This document shows, piece by piece, positions 50,189-61,368 of a stretch of DNA of 64,000 nt (position 1 is the stretch's first letter; every line of letters begins with the position of its first letter). Under the pieces are notes generated by a model. That model was not told the origin of the DNA. It saw only the letters and a list, made by a program, of their open reading frames with translations, and did not search any database. The position numbers and the translations under genes are program-made. Location: the NCBI RefSeq assembly GCF_900638685.1, contig NZ_LR134533.1, positions 124,001 to 188,000 on the forward strand, in the 5' to 3' direction. Source of the DNA: Neisseria weaveri (lineage in GTDB: Bacteria; Pseudomonadota; Gammaproteobacteria; Burkholderiales; Neisseriaceae).

Positions 50189-50668
50189 TTATTCGTATAA
50201 TTTGCCATTGTGTTTTAGCCAACCACCTATATGCCTGCCTTGAGGATCATGATGAGTCCAATGTATTACGCCTCCCCTTTCGGACCATTCGTATTCCCCG
50301 TAAAAATCAACCATATCGCCCTTTTTCAATCCTTTAATTTTAGGAGCCAAATCAATATTGTGTGCAACCAATAAAGTTTGGCCGCTATTTAATTTTAAAA
50401 TAAAGCGTTGGTGGCGCGAACCTTTATTGTCGTCGGGAAGTGTTTTGATAACCCGGCCGCGTCCTTCAATTTGAAGATTGCTGATCTGCTGTTCATAAGC
50501 AGTTTGCAACTGTTTTTCGAAATTTGACGGACGATTGTTTTTTTCTATTTGAACCGTATTTTCGCTATTAGGGATATTGGAATCGAGAGAATGGCTGCCG
50601 GGTTTGCCAATCCAATATCCCAACCCCAATGCAGCGGCCAAACCCACTATCAAAATGCCTTGTTTCAT
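50189..50668 (-). CDS. DUF3465 family exported protein
   Basis: The 159-residue product has an N-terminal hydrophobic segment (GILIVGLAAALGLGYWIG) acting as signal anchor or signal peptide, then the DUF3465 domain: EGRGRVIKTLPDDNKGSRHQ, LNSGQTLLVAHNIDLAPKI, KKGDMVDFYGEYEWSERGGV and IHWTHHDPQGRH. The repeated His and Asp suggest a metal- or nucleic-acid-binding OB-like fold, but the family has no proven role. It lies in ordinary chromosome and is probably periplasmic. Confidence 0.85.
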   Translation of the reverse strand: MKQGILIVGLAAALGLGYWIGKPGSHSLDSNIPNSENTVQIEKNNRPSNFEKQLQTAYEQQISNLQIEGRGRVIKTLPDDNKGSRHQRFILKLNSGQTLLVAHNIDLAPKIKGLKKGDMVDFYGEYEWSERGGVIHWTHHDPQGRHIGGWLKHNGKLYE

Positions 50669-50718
50669 TTTTTACTCGCAAAAAAACAATGCCCGTTTCA
50701 TCGAGCATTTAAGGTAAT

Positions 50719-51519
50719 TTAGCGTTTGAATTTTAATTCGTAACGGATTTCCGATAACACCATTTTCAGATTGTGTTCCAGAACTTCTTGAACCAGATCC
50801 GGCGTTTCTTCACTTAATGCCTGCTGCAGTTCGCGGGTCAGTACGGCTATTTGTTTTTGCATGGCAACGCGCACCATTCCATTGACCGCATCGGTCAGAT
50901 GTGGCAGCAGTCTCTGCTCCAAGCGCATTAATAATTCTCGCTCCGATAAGCACAAAACCGGTTTGCCTGTAACAACTTCCGGTTTTAATACTTGAACAAC
51001 CACCGGTACTTCAGTGGGAATATCAAAAACTTTCTCTCCGCTTTCATCTGCGGCTTTATCTGTTTCTTCGGTCGCCTGCTTGGCTTGGCAGTTGGATGAT
51101 TTCAGCCAAACCGTCTGATTTTTAAGAATATCGGCTTCCGCAACATCTCCTTGCAAAGAAGCTTGCGCGCTTAACCAATCATCTTGTAATAATACGGTTG
51201 CGTCCAATTCGTCGATATTCTGATTTTTTTCGGACAATCCGACATTGTGTTCGCGCTGCCAGTGCCATAAATATTGGCGCAATGCTTCATCCCGTGCATC
51301 CCCGTCCAAGCGGCCGGCTTCCTGCTTTCTTTCTGCAGTCTTACGGTTTAGATCTTGGGTGGGCACTGTTAGATGGGGATCATTTTTCTCAGATGTGGAA
51401 GCAGCTTGACGGTTTTGGCGCAATTGCCTCAAACCTTGTTCCCAAGCAGACATTTCTTTTTCATTACCGACGTTTCCGTCTGCCGTCATCATTTTTTCAG
51501 AGCGCTTGTCGTTATTCAT
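50719..51519 (-). CDS. Hypothetical acidic, helical protein
   Basis: I start this 266-residue protein at MNNDKRSEKM (51519), where the helix-rich character begins; the frame extends to 51567. It is rich in Glu, Gln and Asp. A middle segment (GRLDGDARDEALRQYLWHWQ) and a C-terminal helical part (ERELLMRLEQRLLPHLTDAV, then MQKQIAVLTRELQQALSEET) suggest a soluble coiled-coil protein. No catalytic motif is visible. It is divergent from the small gene at 51625, sharing an AT-rich promoter region. Confidence 0.65.
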   Translation of the reverse strand: MNNDKRSEKMMTADGNVGNEKEMSAWEQGLRQLRQNRQAASTSEKNDPHLTVPTQDLNRKTAERKQEAGRLDGDARDEALRQYLWHWQREHNVGLSEKNQNIDELDATVLLQDDWLSAQASLQGDVAEADILKNQTVWLKSSNCQAKQATEETDKAADESGEKVFDIPTEVPVVVQVLKPEVVTGKPVLCLSERELLMRLEQRLLPHLTDAVNGMVRVAMQKQIAVLTRELQQALSEETPDLVQEVLEHNLKMVLSEIRYELKFKR

Positions 51520-51624
51520 AGTTTCATATTCCGTGTCAATTCGGGCAGTCTCGTTTCCCGATATCACTCAAAACTTTTGCGATATAATGTTTATATTCTA
51601 ACAGATTATTTAAGGAAATATCCT

Positions 51625-51876
51625 ATGAGCAGCATTGAACAGCGTTTGGACTATTTAGAAGAATCCAATGAAGCATTACGTATGCAAAACCATGTTTTAG
51701 CCACCGCCCTTAAAGGCATGATCCGCGCCCTTCCGGCAGAAACGGCTCAAGATGTGGTCGAATCTATCCAATTAGCATTTGAAGATGCTTTGGCCGAATT
51801 GGACTACGAAGACAGCCCAAACATTGATCTTTTCCATGATGTGACTTACGCGTTTTTCAGAGAAAAACAGCGTTAA
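51625..51876 (+). CDS. Small conserved coiled-coil protein
   Basis: The 83-residue product begins MSSIEQRLDYLEESNEALRM and looks like a SlyX-type heptad coiled coil for the first 30 residues; the rest (LPAETAQDVVESIQLAFEDA) is acidic and helical. AAGGAAA precedes the ATG at 51625. A longer frame from 51373 runs over the divergent gene and I discard it. Function not known. Confidence 0.7.
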   Translation: MSSIEQRLDYLEESNEALRMQNHVLATALKGMIRALPAETAQDVVESIQLAFEDALAELDYEDSPNIDLFHDVTYAFFREKQR

Positions 51877-51927
51877 TTTCTATAAACCCCTATATCAATT
51901 CGAGCACATATCCGAATTAACTTATGC

Positions 51928-51933
51928 TAGAAT
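51928..51933 (+). promoter_or_regulatory. Probable -10 of the binding-protein gene
   Basis: TAGAAT is preceded by TGC, giving an extended -10 box about 50 bases before the ATG at 51979. No good -35 is seen. Confidence 0.4.
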
Positions 51934-51978
51934 CAATAGGTTTAGTTAATTTATTTAATAACCTAAGGATATTTAAAC

Positions 51979-52767
51979 ATGAACATGAAAAAATGGATTG
52001 CAGCAGCTTTGGCCTGCTCGGCTTTGGCTTTAGGCGCTTGCGGCGGTCAAAGCGGCACTGACAAAGCTGCCGCGACACAAACCGATGCCAAAGTTTACCG
52101 CGTTTCAATGAACGCCGAATTTGCTCCGTTTGAATCTCAAGACGCCAACAACAACGTTGAGGGCTTTGATGTAGACTTGATGAATGCCCTGTCTCAAGCC
52201 GGAAACTTCAAAGTCGAGTATAAACACCAACCTTGGGATAGCCTGTTTCCCGCTCTGAAAAACGGCGATACCGATATTGTTATCTCAGCCGTAACCATTA
52301 CCGATGAGCGCAAACAAACCATGGACTTCACCGAGCCTTACTTTGAAATCACACAAGTTATCTTGGTACCTGAAGGCAAAGGCGTAAAATCCGTTGAAGA
52401 CCTGAAAAAAGTCAACCGTGTCGGCGTGGTAACCGGTCAAACCGGCGATTTTGCCGCTTCAAAAATCTTAGGTAACGACAGCCCCAAAGTTGCACGCTTC
52501 GAAACCCTGCCTTTAGTTATCAAAGAATTGGAAAACGGCGGCTTGGATGCCGTAATCAGTGACAGCGCCGTTATCGGCAACTACCTGAAACACAACAGCA
52601 ACAAAGGCTTCACTATGGTAGAAGTACCCGATTTCGAAACCGAGCACTACGGTATTGCCGTACGCAAAGGAGACGAAGCGGCCCTCAACATGCTGAACGA
52701 CGCCTTGAAAAAAGTTCGTGAAAACGGCGAATACGACAAGATTCACGACCAATACTTTGCAAAATAA
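51979..52767 (+). CDS. Amino-acid ABC transporter substrate-binding lipoprotein
   Basis: The 262-residue protein has a signal peptide ending in the lipobox LGAC, so Cys 21 is lipidated and it is anchored in the periplasm or on the surface. The body is a family 3 solute-binding protein: YRVSMNAEFAPFESQDANNN, GFDVDLMNALSQAG, DTDIVISAVTITDERKQTMD, FTEPYFEITQVILVPEGKGV and a late GGLDAVISDSAVIGNYL. It should bind a polar amino acid or cystine. Permease and ATPase genes are not adjacent. A strong terminator follows. Confidence 0.92.
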   Translation: MNMKKWIAAALACSALALGACGGQSGTDKAAATQTDAKVYRVSMNAEFAPFESQDANNNVEGFDVDLMNALSQAGNFKVEYKHQPWDSLFPALKNGDTDIVISAVTITDERKQTMDFTEPYFEITQVILVPEGKGVKSVEDLKKVNRVGVVTGQTGDFAASKILGNDSPKVARFETLPLVIKELENGGLDAVISDSAVIGNYLKHNSNKGFTMVEVPDFETEHYGIAVRKGDEAALNMLNDALKKVRENGEYDKIHDQYFAK

Positions 52768-52810
52768 ATTTCCGGCCAAGCTAACACTTTGCTAACACTT
52801 TAAGGAAATT

Positions 52811-52847
52811 CAAGACCCATATAAACACTTATATGGGTCTTGTTTTA
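52811..52847 (+). terminator. Rho-independent terminator
   Basis: AAGACCCATATAA and TTATATGGGTCTT pair perfectly around a four-base loop and are followed by GTTTTA. Confidence 0.9.
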
Positions 52848-52980
52848 TAAGCACAACCCATGACAACCTTCTCAATCCGCCCCATATTTTCACTGCCATT
52901 CCGCATAAATTTCCACGCCATACCCACTTTGCTTCTTTGCCTGATACAATGACTCAATTTCCCCCGAAGGACGATACATC

Positions 52981-53934
52981 ATGCCAGAAAAAATCCGCCT
53001 CATTATCGATACCGACCCCGGCCAAGATGACGCAGCCGCCATTTTAATGGCACACGGCCTAGCCAAACGCGGCCTGATCGAATTTCTCGCCCTGACCGTT
53101 GTAGCCGGCAATGTCGGCTTACACCACACCGCCAACAACGCTCGCATTATCTGCGATTGGGCCGGCGAAAAAGACTTCCCCGTTTACGCCGGAGCCACCC
53201 AACCTTTAGTCAGAAAACTGGTAACAGCAGAAGAAGTTCACGGTAAAAACGGTTTGGACGGTGCCGAACTGCACGACCCCGTCTGCCCCCTGCAGCCTGT
53301 CCATGCCGTTCCCTACCTAATCGACACCTTGCGCAAAGCAGATGACTCAAGCATTACCATCTGCCCTATCGGCCCCCTGACCAATATCGCCCAAGCCATT
53401 ACCTTAGCCCCCGACATTACCCGCGCCATTAAAAAAATCGTCATGATGGGCGGCAACTATTTCGAAGCCGGCAACATCACCCCCGCTGCCGAATTCAACT
53501 TCTATGTCGACCCCCATGCCGCGCAAATCGTCATGCAGAGCGGCGTGCCCATTGCCGTATTACCGCTGGACGTCACACATAAAGCCACCATCACTACCGC
53601 CCGCATGGACGCCCTGCGCCAACTGGGCAACATCAACGGCAACCGCTTGGCCGGCATTCTGCAAAGTTACGAGCGTTACGATACCCAAAAATTCGGTTTG
53701 GAAGGCGGCCCCCTACACGATCCCTGTGCCGTCGCCTATGCGGTTTTCCCCGAATTTTTCAACGGTAAAGACTGCCACGTCGAAATAGAAACCCAAAGCG
53801 AACTGTCTATGGGCTCGAGCGTAGTCGATTGGTGGGGAACAACCGGCAAGCCTGTCAACGCCCATTGGGTTACCGAGGTCAATGCCAATAAATTGTTCCA
53901 CGAACTGGCAGAGTCCATTAAACAACTGCCTTAA
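52981..53934 (+). CDS. Inosine-uridine-type nucleoside hydrolase
   Basis: The 317-residue protein has the calcium-binding nucleoside hydrolase signature IIDTDPGQDDAAAILMAHGL at the N-terminus, VVAGNVGLHHTANNARIICD, VYAGATQPL, the active-site region MGGNYFEAGNITPAAEFNFY and HDPCAVAYAVFP near the end. It splits the N-glycosidic bond of nucleosides in salvage. A DUS-type double hairpin follows at 53955-54004. Confidence 0.93.
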   Translation: MPEKIRLIIDTDPGQDDAAAILMAHGLAKRGLIEFLALTVVAGNVGLHHTANNARIICDWAGEKDFPVYAGATQPLVRKLVTAEEVHGKNGLDGAELHDPVCPLQPVHAVPYLIDTLRKADDSSITICPIGPLTNIAQAITLAPDITRAIKKIVMMGGNYFEAGNITPAAEFNFYVDPHAAQIVMQSGVPIAVLPLDVTHKATITTARMDALRQLGNINGNRLAGILQSYERYDTQKFGLEGGPLHDPCAVAYAVFPEFFNGKDCHVEIETQSELSMGSSVVDWWGTTGKPVNAHWVTEVNANKLFHELAESIKQLP

Positions 53935-53954
53935 TACTTGCTGTCAAAAGCTTC

Positions 53955-54004
53955 AAGGCCGTCTGAAAATTTAAGGCCGTCTGAAAAATTTTCAGACGGC
54001 CTTA
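53955..54004. terminator. Triple DUS hairpin between convergent genes
   Basis: Two direct AGGCCGTCTGAAAA copies are followed by one inverted TTTTCAGACGGCCT, so two alternative hairpins can form. It lies between the convergent nucleoside hydrolase and recC genes. Confidence 0.85.
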
Positions 54005-54043
54005 AACTTCATACACACTATCGTTCAAGCCACCGAAACTGAA

Positions 54044-57000
54044 CTACAACCCAATCAGCTTCACAAGAGTAACCAGCAGGTCATCAATCATATTCCAAAA
54101 TAACGGCGTCGAGACCGGCAAGATTTTGTCTCTGCCGAACACCAGCTTAACTTCGTCATATTCGCAAGGTGCTTTACCGCTCTGACCGTTTTGATACTCA
54201 AACACTATGCCTTCCCGTGCTTTTTTCTCGTCTTTGATTTTGGTTTTCGCGGCCTCGATACTCAATTTGGCAAAAAACGGCAACGGACGCGCTTGCCCCC
54301 AAACATAATACTCAAGCCACTTTTGCAGGATTGCCTCAGCCTGGTCTTTGTCGATTTCCGGATAATCCGATACTTTGCAATCGGCCTGAACAATATGTGT
54401 TGCATACGTTTGAATTTCAGACGGCCTGACGGCGCAGAAAATCAAGTGTTCCAACATCAACTCTATGGTTTGCGGTGCATTTAAATTCTGATACAGATAA
54501 ATGATTTGGCCGTTTTCATATACATTTTCCAAACTGCCTTCCAAACAGAAACGGCCTATTTGCAGACGGTATGCGCGTGCCGGAATTTTTTTGCTGCCAA
54601 CCAATGCGGCATCGAGCGATAAAGCCGAAAGACGAAAACTTTCCTGCCACAATCCGCCCAATTTATCGGCCGGAAAAAAGCTCTCTGCCTCAAGCTTTTC
54701 AGCAACATCCGTAAAATCGGCATGATTTTTTCGAGCATCTATGTAACGGGCCATAATTTTCGCATTACAGTTCGGCTTAAAAGGCTCTTCCGCTTCCCAT
54801 ACCTGCTCGGTATACATTCCGCTCCAACCGAGCGTCCGCCGCAGCCAGGCTTTTACCGGGTTGCGCCAGAAAGACAAAAACTCGGATTGGGTAATATTCA
54901 TTTGCTCTTCAATCGGCTCCGGCTTTGGAAATGAATCCGGATTGAAGAAAGCCGGTATTTCTCCCGACGGCCGGTTCAAAGCTTCGGCATAATCCTGACG
55001 TATGCTTCTTTGGGTAGCTTTATTATCGGCTTCTTTTGAAAAATAGTTTCTCGAAAACGGCTGCAAATAATGGTTTTCCACCCACGATTCCGACAAAACC
55101 GACGCTTCCTGCCCGGTCATTTCGGCAATCGTATCAATCAACTCTGCCAATAAAGCAGAAGGGGCTTTGTCATTATTGTTTTCAATATTCTTGCCTAAGT
55201 AAGACAAATACAGAATTTCCCTTGCGCTAATAATGGCTTCCAAAAACAGATAGCGATCGTCATCACGGCGTGAACGGTCGCCTTTTTGCGGATACTTGGC
55301 AATCAGGTCAAAAGCCGCGGCCTTGGTGTTTCTTGGAAAATCGCCGTCATTCAGTCCCAACAGGCAAATCATCTTAAACGGCAGGTTGCGCATCGGTACC
55401 ATGCTGCAAAACGTGATGCCACCACGCAAAAAACCGGCTTGAGACTCGCTACCTAAAAAATGTTCCACATGACGGATAACTGTTTCCTGAGACAATATGC
55501 CGGTAAAGCCTGCCAATACCGTTTCTTCCTGCCAGCGCGCCAAAGACTGTTCCAGCTGCTGAACGGCATATTGGCTGTCCGCATCCGGCATCGTTAAATC
55601 TTGGATCAGCTTGCGTATACGCTCTATCCAAACCGGCACTTCTGCAGGCTGCGCCCATTCTTTAAAGGTATCCGATAAAACCCGGATAAACTCTGCAAAG
55701 CCTTCAAACACAGCCAAATGGTTGACATCGCCATGCCATGCACTGATGCCCTGCCACAAACCGTTTCCGTTTTCAGGCAGCATCCAACCAAGAATCAGCC
55801 GATCCAAACCCTGCTGCCAGGTAAACAAAGCATCGCTGCCGCGCATGGCTTTATCTACACCCCAATGAATATTTAACTGCGTCACCGTATCCATCAGCAG
55901 CGGCAAGTCTTCACGCGAAAGATTAAAACGTGCCAACACCAGATGGCTATCCAGTAAAGGCAGTAGCTTATCCGCTTCAAAACGGCTTTGCAGCAGATCG
56001 AATACCTGCTCCAACACATAAAACAAAGGCTGCCGCCTGCTGACTTTAACATCCGAAACCGAATAAGGCAGCTTCTGCGCCCCGTCCTGCTCCTGTCCGA
56101 ACACCACTTCGATATAAGGCATATAGGGCTGGATATCCGGCATCAAAACGGCGATATCATGCGGTTGCCAGTCAGGATGTTCGTTTAACACCCTCAATAA
56201 TTTTGTTTTCAAAACCTGCAATTCACGCAAAGGGCTGTGCGCCGAACAAACTTGAATCGAGCCGTCCTCCAACCCGTTTTCCGTCAAATTTTCAGACGGC
56301 ATCTGTAATGTTTGAATCTGATACTGTAAGCGGCGAAGCAGACTCCCGCTCTCTACATCGTCATAATATCCGCGTTCCTCCACATCCGGCATCTCGGACA
56401 GCGCATCAAAAAAATCCCGCCCCTGCTTACCCAAAGAAGCCAAAAGCGGATGACCACTCTGACTCAAGTCTATATCGCCTTTGTTTTTTAAAATCTGTGC
56501 CGCATCAATTACATCCCCCCAATAACCACTACTGGGATTCAATGCCAAAATATGCACATCGCAATGCTGCGCCACCGCCTGCAACAACTGCAGATACATC
56601 GGTGCCATTGCCGCCACACCGAAAACAAAAAAACGCTCCGGCAACTTATCGGCAGACAATGACCCCAACAACTGTTGCCACAACGCCACACGGTGCGGCA
56701 CACCCTGCATACCGTCACCCAAAAACCGCCACAAAGCCGCCTGCCAAGCCTCATCCTCCCCCAAGCCTACCAATTTTCCCTGCTGCCAAGCATCAATCCA
56801 CTGCGGACGGTAAACCAAATATTGGTCAAACACATCCGCCAGCTGTGCTGCCAGCTGGTAGGCCGCGGCATCTCCGTTGCCGAGATACTCCGACAACGCC
56901 GCCCTAACCGGTTCGAATTGCGCATCGTCTTTAAACCTGCTGCTACCAAATAAATCCAGCAAGCGCCAAACCACCACATCTGCCGAAAACGGACTCAACG

Positions 57001-57244
57001 CCGGCACACCCGGAATAAAATCACGCATCAAGCGCCAGGCCAACCCTGCAGGCAAACTGAATTTCAAATTCGCCGCCACCCCCAAACGGCGGGCCAAATA
57101 CGCATTCAAATACCGGCGCATTCCCTGACTCTGAACAACCACCTCCTCCGAAGCAAAAGGATCGTCTAAAGGAAGCAGCGACTGCAGTTGCGCAAAAATA
57201 CCGGCCAATACTTCGAGTCGGTTGGATTGGTGCAGATAAAGCAT
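54044..57244 (-). CDS. recC: Exodeoxyribonuclease V subunit RecC
   Basis: This ~1066-residue protein matches RecC from the N-terminus (MLYLHQSNRLEVLAGIFAQL, then DPFASEEVVVQSQGMRRYLN and YLARRLGVAANLKFSLPAGL) to FQTRPS-like inactive helicase regions, with ITFCSMVPMRNLPFKMICLL and RDDDRYLFLEAIISAREILY in the middle. RecC is the subunit of RecBCD that scans for Chi. I start it at ATG 57244, since upstream residues in the frame do not match the family. recB and recD are not nearby, as in other Neisseria. RecBCD also limits the degradation products that feed CRISPR adaptation. Confidence 0.92.
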   Translation of the reverse strand: MLYLHQSNRLEVLAGIFAQLQSLLPLDDPFASEEVVVQSQGMRRYLNAYLARRLGVAANLKFSLPAGLAWRLMRDFIPGVPALSPFSADVVVWRLLDLFGSSRFKDDAQFEPVRAALSEYLGNGDAAAYQLAAQLADVFDQYLVYRPQWIDAWQQGKLVGLGEDEAWQAALWRFLGDGMQGVPHRVALWQQLLGSLSADKLPERFFVFGVAAMAPMYLQLLQAVAQHCDVHILALNPSSGYWGDVIDAAQILKNKGDIDLSQSGHPLLASLGKQGRDFFDALSEMPDVEERGYYDDVESGSLLRRLQYQIQTLQMPSENLTENGLEDGSIQVCSAHSPLRELQVLKTKLLRVLNEHPDWQPHDIAVLMPDIQPYMPYIEVVFGQEQDGAQKLPYSVSDVKVSRRQPLFYVLEQVFDLLQSRFEADKLLPLLDSHLVLARFNLSREDLPLLMDTVTQLNIHWGVDKAMRGSDALFTWQQGLDRLILGWMLPENGNGLWQGISAWHGDVNHLAVFEGFAEFIRVLSDTFKEWAQPAEVPVWIERIRKLIQDLTMPDADSQYAVQQLEQSLARWQEETVLAGFTGILSQETVIRHVEHFLGSESQAGFLRGGITFCSMVPMRNLPFKMICLLGLNDGDFPRNTKAAAFDLIAKYPQKGDRSRRDDDRYLFLEAIISAREILYLSYLGKNIENNNDKAPSALLAELIDTIAEMTGQEASVLSESWVENHYLQPFSRNYFSKEADNKATQRSIRQDYAEALNRPSGEIPAFFNPDSFPKPEPIEEQMNITQSEFLSFWRNPVKAWLRRTLGWSGMYTEQVWEAEEPFKPNCNAKIMARYIDARKNHADFTDVAEKLEAESFFPADKLGGLWQESFRLSALSLDAALVGSKKIPARAYRLQIGRFCLEGSLENVYENGQIIYLYQNLNAPQTIELMLEHLIFCAVRPSEIQTYATHIVQADCKVSDYPEIDKDQAEAILQKWLEYYVWGQARPLPFFAKLSIEAAKTKIKDEKKAREGIVFEYQNGQSGKAPCEYDEVKLVFGRDKILPVSTPLFWNMIDDLLVTLVKLIGL

Positions 57245-57330
57245 AAAAATAACAGCCGTAAAAATAATTCCAATACCGGGATTATCCGCCAATTCACCGT
57301 TTACGTCACGGTTGCCGGAAACACAAAAGC

Positions 57331-57352
57331 CGTCTGAAATTTCAGACGGCCT
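57331..57352. terminator. DUS inverted pair
   Basis: GCCGTCTGAAATTTCAGACGGC forms a hairpin between rpe and recC. Confidence 0.8.
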
Positions 57353-57382
57353 CTGTCATACGCAGCACCCGGTATCTCAAAA

Positions 57383-58066
57383 TCAAACTTTTACCGCAGC
57401 CAGTTCTTCCCGCATCTGATCGATTACTGCTTTATAATCAGGCTTACCGAAAATCGCCGACCCGGCAACAAACGTATCCGCCCCGGCAGCCGCAATTTCG
57501 GCAATATTGTCCACTTTCACACCGCCGTCCACTTCCAAGGCAATACGTCTGCCGCTCTCACCTTCATACATATCCAACAAATCCCGAACCTGGCGGATTT
57601 TGACCAAAGTTTGCGGAATAAAGCTCTGGCCGCCGAATCCGGGATTGACAGACATCAACAATACCATATCTAACTTGTCCAACACATTTTCCAATAAATA
57701 TACCGGTGTTGCCGGATTCAAAACCAAACCGGCCCGGCAACCCGCATCACGAATCAAACCCAAGCTGCGGTCGACATGTCTGCTGGCTTCGGGATGGAAA
57801 GTAATGATATCCGCCCCCGCATCGGAAAACGAACGGATCAAATCATCTACCGGCTCCACCATCAAATGCACATCAATAGGCACCGTCGCATACGGTTTCA
57901 AAGCCGAACAAACCATAGGACCGAAAGTCAGGTTCGGCACATAATGATTATCCATCACATCAAAATGGATCAAATCCGCTCCTGCCTCAATAACGGCAGA
58001 CACCTCATCGCCCAAGCGGGCAAAATCCGCAGATAAAATACTGGGAGCAATACGGAATTTATGCAA
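57383..58066 (-). CDS. rpe: Ribulose-phosphate 3-epimerase
   Basis: The ~227-residue protein matches Rpe: [46 protein letters not shown] [35 protein letters not shown] and [20 protein letters not shown]. It interconverts ribulose- and xylulose-5-phosphate. The family start falls at a TTG (58066) with GGAGAG six bases before it; a GTG at 58084 lies within that binding site region, so I prefer the TTG. Confidence 0.93.
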   Translation of the reverse strand: MHKFRIAPSILSADFARLGDEVSAVIEAGADLIHFDVMDNHYVPNLTFGPMVCSALKPYATVPIDVHLMVEPVDDLIRSFSDAGADIITFHPEASRHVDRSLGLIRDAGCRAGLVLNPATPVYLLENVLDKLDMVLLMSVNPGFGGQSFIPQTLVKIRQVRDLLDMYEGESGRRIALEVDGGVKVDNIAEIAAAGADTFVAGSAIFGKPDYKAVIDQMREELAAVKV

Positions 58067-58084
58067 AACAACCTCTCCAATCAC

Positions 58085-58329
58085 AATAGCTCAAAACAAG
58101 TCTTCAAAATAAAATTTAAAATGAATATAATAAACAATTAGCAGGCAGCATCATATTTACCTTTACCGGTTGACCGCATAATACCTACAAAACGAAAAAG
58201 ACAAAAATTTTACAGCAAAACCGCCTGTTAACGTAAATTAACTATGATTATACCTCGTTGACAAAATTATCAGTTATATTTGCTGCCATTTCATTCATGC
58301 CTTTTATCACCGCAATCAAGGGGGAAGCC
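58085..58329. other. Gap between rpe and the Spy-like gene
   Basis: About 245 AT-rich bases without DUS hairpin. It carries the promoters of the two divergent genes. I see no RNA gene. Confidence 0.4.
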
Positions 58330-58341
58330 TTGAAAAACCAC

Positions 58342-58758
58342 ATGAAAATCAAAACCATAAAAACATATCTCATCGCTTCGTTTATGCTGTCGGCCAGCTT
58401 GCCTGCTTGGAGCGGGCCGCTTCCCCTACACCTTGACGATTTTCACCGTAATTGTGACATACGGGCACTTTCCTTGTCACAAGAACAACACCAAGAATTG
58501 AAAAAAATCCGCAACGAATACCGCAGGCTCATGAGCAATGCTGCCAAACGAAATAAAAATTCCAGCAGCAACCGCAACGAAATCATCCGGATTCTTTCCG
58601 CAGTCAATTTCGATATAGAAGCAGCCAAAAACTATATCGTACGCCGAGATTTGGCCAATATCGATGCGTCCATCTACGAACTGCGCGGCCAACACCAGTT
58701 TTTCCAACTGCTTACCCCGTCGCAACGCACCAAATGGCTCAACACCTGCCTGAAATGA
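58342..58758 (+). CDS. Spy/CpxP-like periplasmic protein
   Basis: I start the 138-residue product at ATG 58342 (MKIKTIKTYLIASFMLSASL, PAWSGP), giving a clean signal peptide; a TTG at 58330 with GGGGA before it is also possible. The mature part is a charged all-helical protein with LSLSQEQHQELKKIRNEYRR and a late LLTPSQRTKWLNTCLK, resembling the LTxxQ repeats of Spy and CpxP chaperones. Members bind unfolded or membrane proteins in the periplasm. Two Cys may form a disulphide. Confidence 0.65.
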   Translation: MKIKTIKTYLIASFMLSASLPAWSGPLPLHLDDFHRNCDIRALSLSQEQHQELKKIRNEYRRLMSNAAKRNKNSSSNRNEIIRILSAVNFDIEAAKNYIVRRDLANIDASIYELRGQHQFFQLLTPSQRTKWLNTCLK

Positions 58759-58850
58759 TTCTTATCCGATGCCGTCCGAACCATATTTCAGACGGCATAC
58801 TTCATTCAATCCACTCCTTTTTTCCATACATTTCCCGTTTGCCAGTCTGA

Positions 58851-60521
<1,671 letters not shown>

Positions 60522-60863
60522 TCCGGCAGTTTGGCTTATTATTGAATCAAAGGCCGTCTGAATTTTCAGACGGCCTTTTTCATTGCACTTTCCAAACATT
60601 TTTTTGCACTTTAATGCCTTATCCTACCGCTTGAAACGTGCCGTCAGCCACCCCATTTTCCCAACTAACGCAAACCAACTTTATTTCTTGATTTTGCCAA
60701 GCCACCACACGGCCTACTGAAACATGACTCCGTTTCAATACGTCTTTCAACTGAGAACAAAGCGGCAAAATACAAAAACAGGTTTGCCGCCGAACCGTAG
60801 CAAGTTGGGTTGATTTGCGATATCCGGTTTTCCCTGTATCACACACCACACAAGGACACCCTT
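60522..60863. other. Gap between pyrG and the YkvA-like gene
   Basis: It starts with a perfect inverted DUS pair at 60550-60578 (AGGCCGTCTGAATT and its inverted copy), the pyrG terminator. The rest has one minus-strand frame (60619-60849) that I do not accept as a gene. AAGGA near 60855 is the binding site of the next gene. Confidence 0.6.
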
Positions 60864-61229
60864 ATGAAAACCACACCACCCGAAGATTTTATTCCATCGT
60901 TCCGCCGCAAAAAACTGGACGAACCCGGTTTTTTCCGCAAAATAGGACGCTTTGCCGGAAGGTTGGGCGAACCGGTTATCCGCCAGCTTTATGCCCTTTA
61001 TTATCTGTTTAAAGATCCCGGCACGCCGAAAAAAACCAAAGCCATCATTCTCGGCGCCCTGGTATATTTTCTCAGCCCGATAGACAGCATTCCCGACCTG
61101 CTCGGTCCTTTGGGTTTTAGTGACGACATCGCCGTTATCACACTGGTTTATGCCCAAATGAAACGCCACATGACCGAAAGCATTTTGGAAAAAGCGCGTA
61201 TCGCCACCCAAAAATTACTCAACAAATAA
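60864..61229 (+). CDS. YkvA-like (DUF1232) membrane-associated protein
   Basis: The 121-residue product starts MKTTPPEDFIPSFRRKKLDE and has the DUF1232 signature ILGALVYFLSPIDSIPDLLG followed by GFSDDIAVI, where a hydrophobic hairpin is interrupted by the SPIDxIPD motif. The family is widespread and of unknown role. I start it at ATG 60864 behind AAGGA; the longer frame from 60810 lacks a binding site. Confidence 0.88.
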   Translation: MKTTPPEDFIPSFRRKKLDEPGFFRKIGRFAGRLGEPVIRQLYALYYLFKDPGTPKKTKAIILGALVYFLSPIDSIPDLLGPLGFSDDIAVITLVYAQMKRHMTESILEKARIATQKLLNK

Positions 61230-61241
61230 ACGAAAAACACA

Positions 61242-61270
61242 TAAGGCCGTCTGAAAATTCAGACGGCCTT
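61242..61270. terminator. DUS inverted pair
   Basis: AAGGCCGTCTGAA and its inverted copy form a hairpin just after the YkvA-like gene. Confidence 0.85.
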
Positions 61271-61368
61271 GTCTCTCTGAAAAACAAACCCGTCCGGCAT
61301 CAGGGCTTTAATCCGCAGCCTATCGGCGTTACAATTCCCCACTGTCTACACATACACAGAGAACCATC

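Noticed and set aside
60619..60849. 76-codon minus-strand frame
   Set aside because: Starts with GTG without a good binding site, has no recognisable motif and lies in an intergenic region with promoters.
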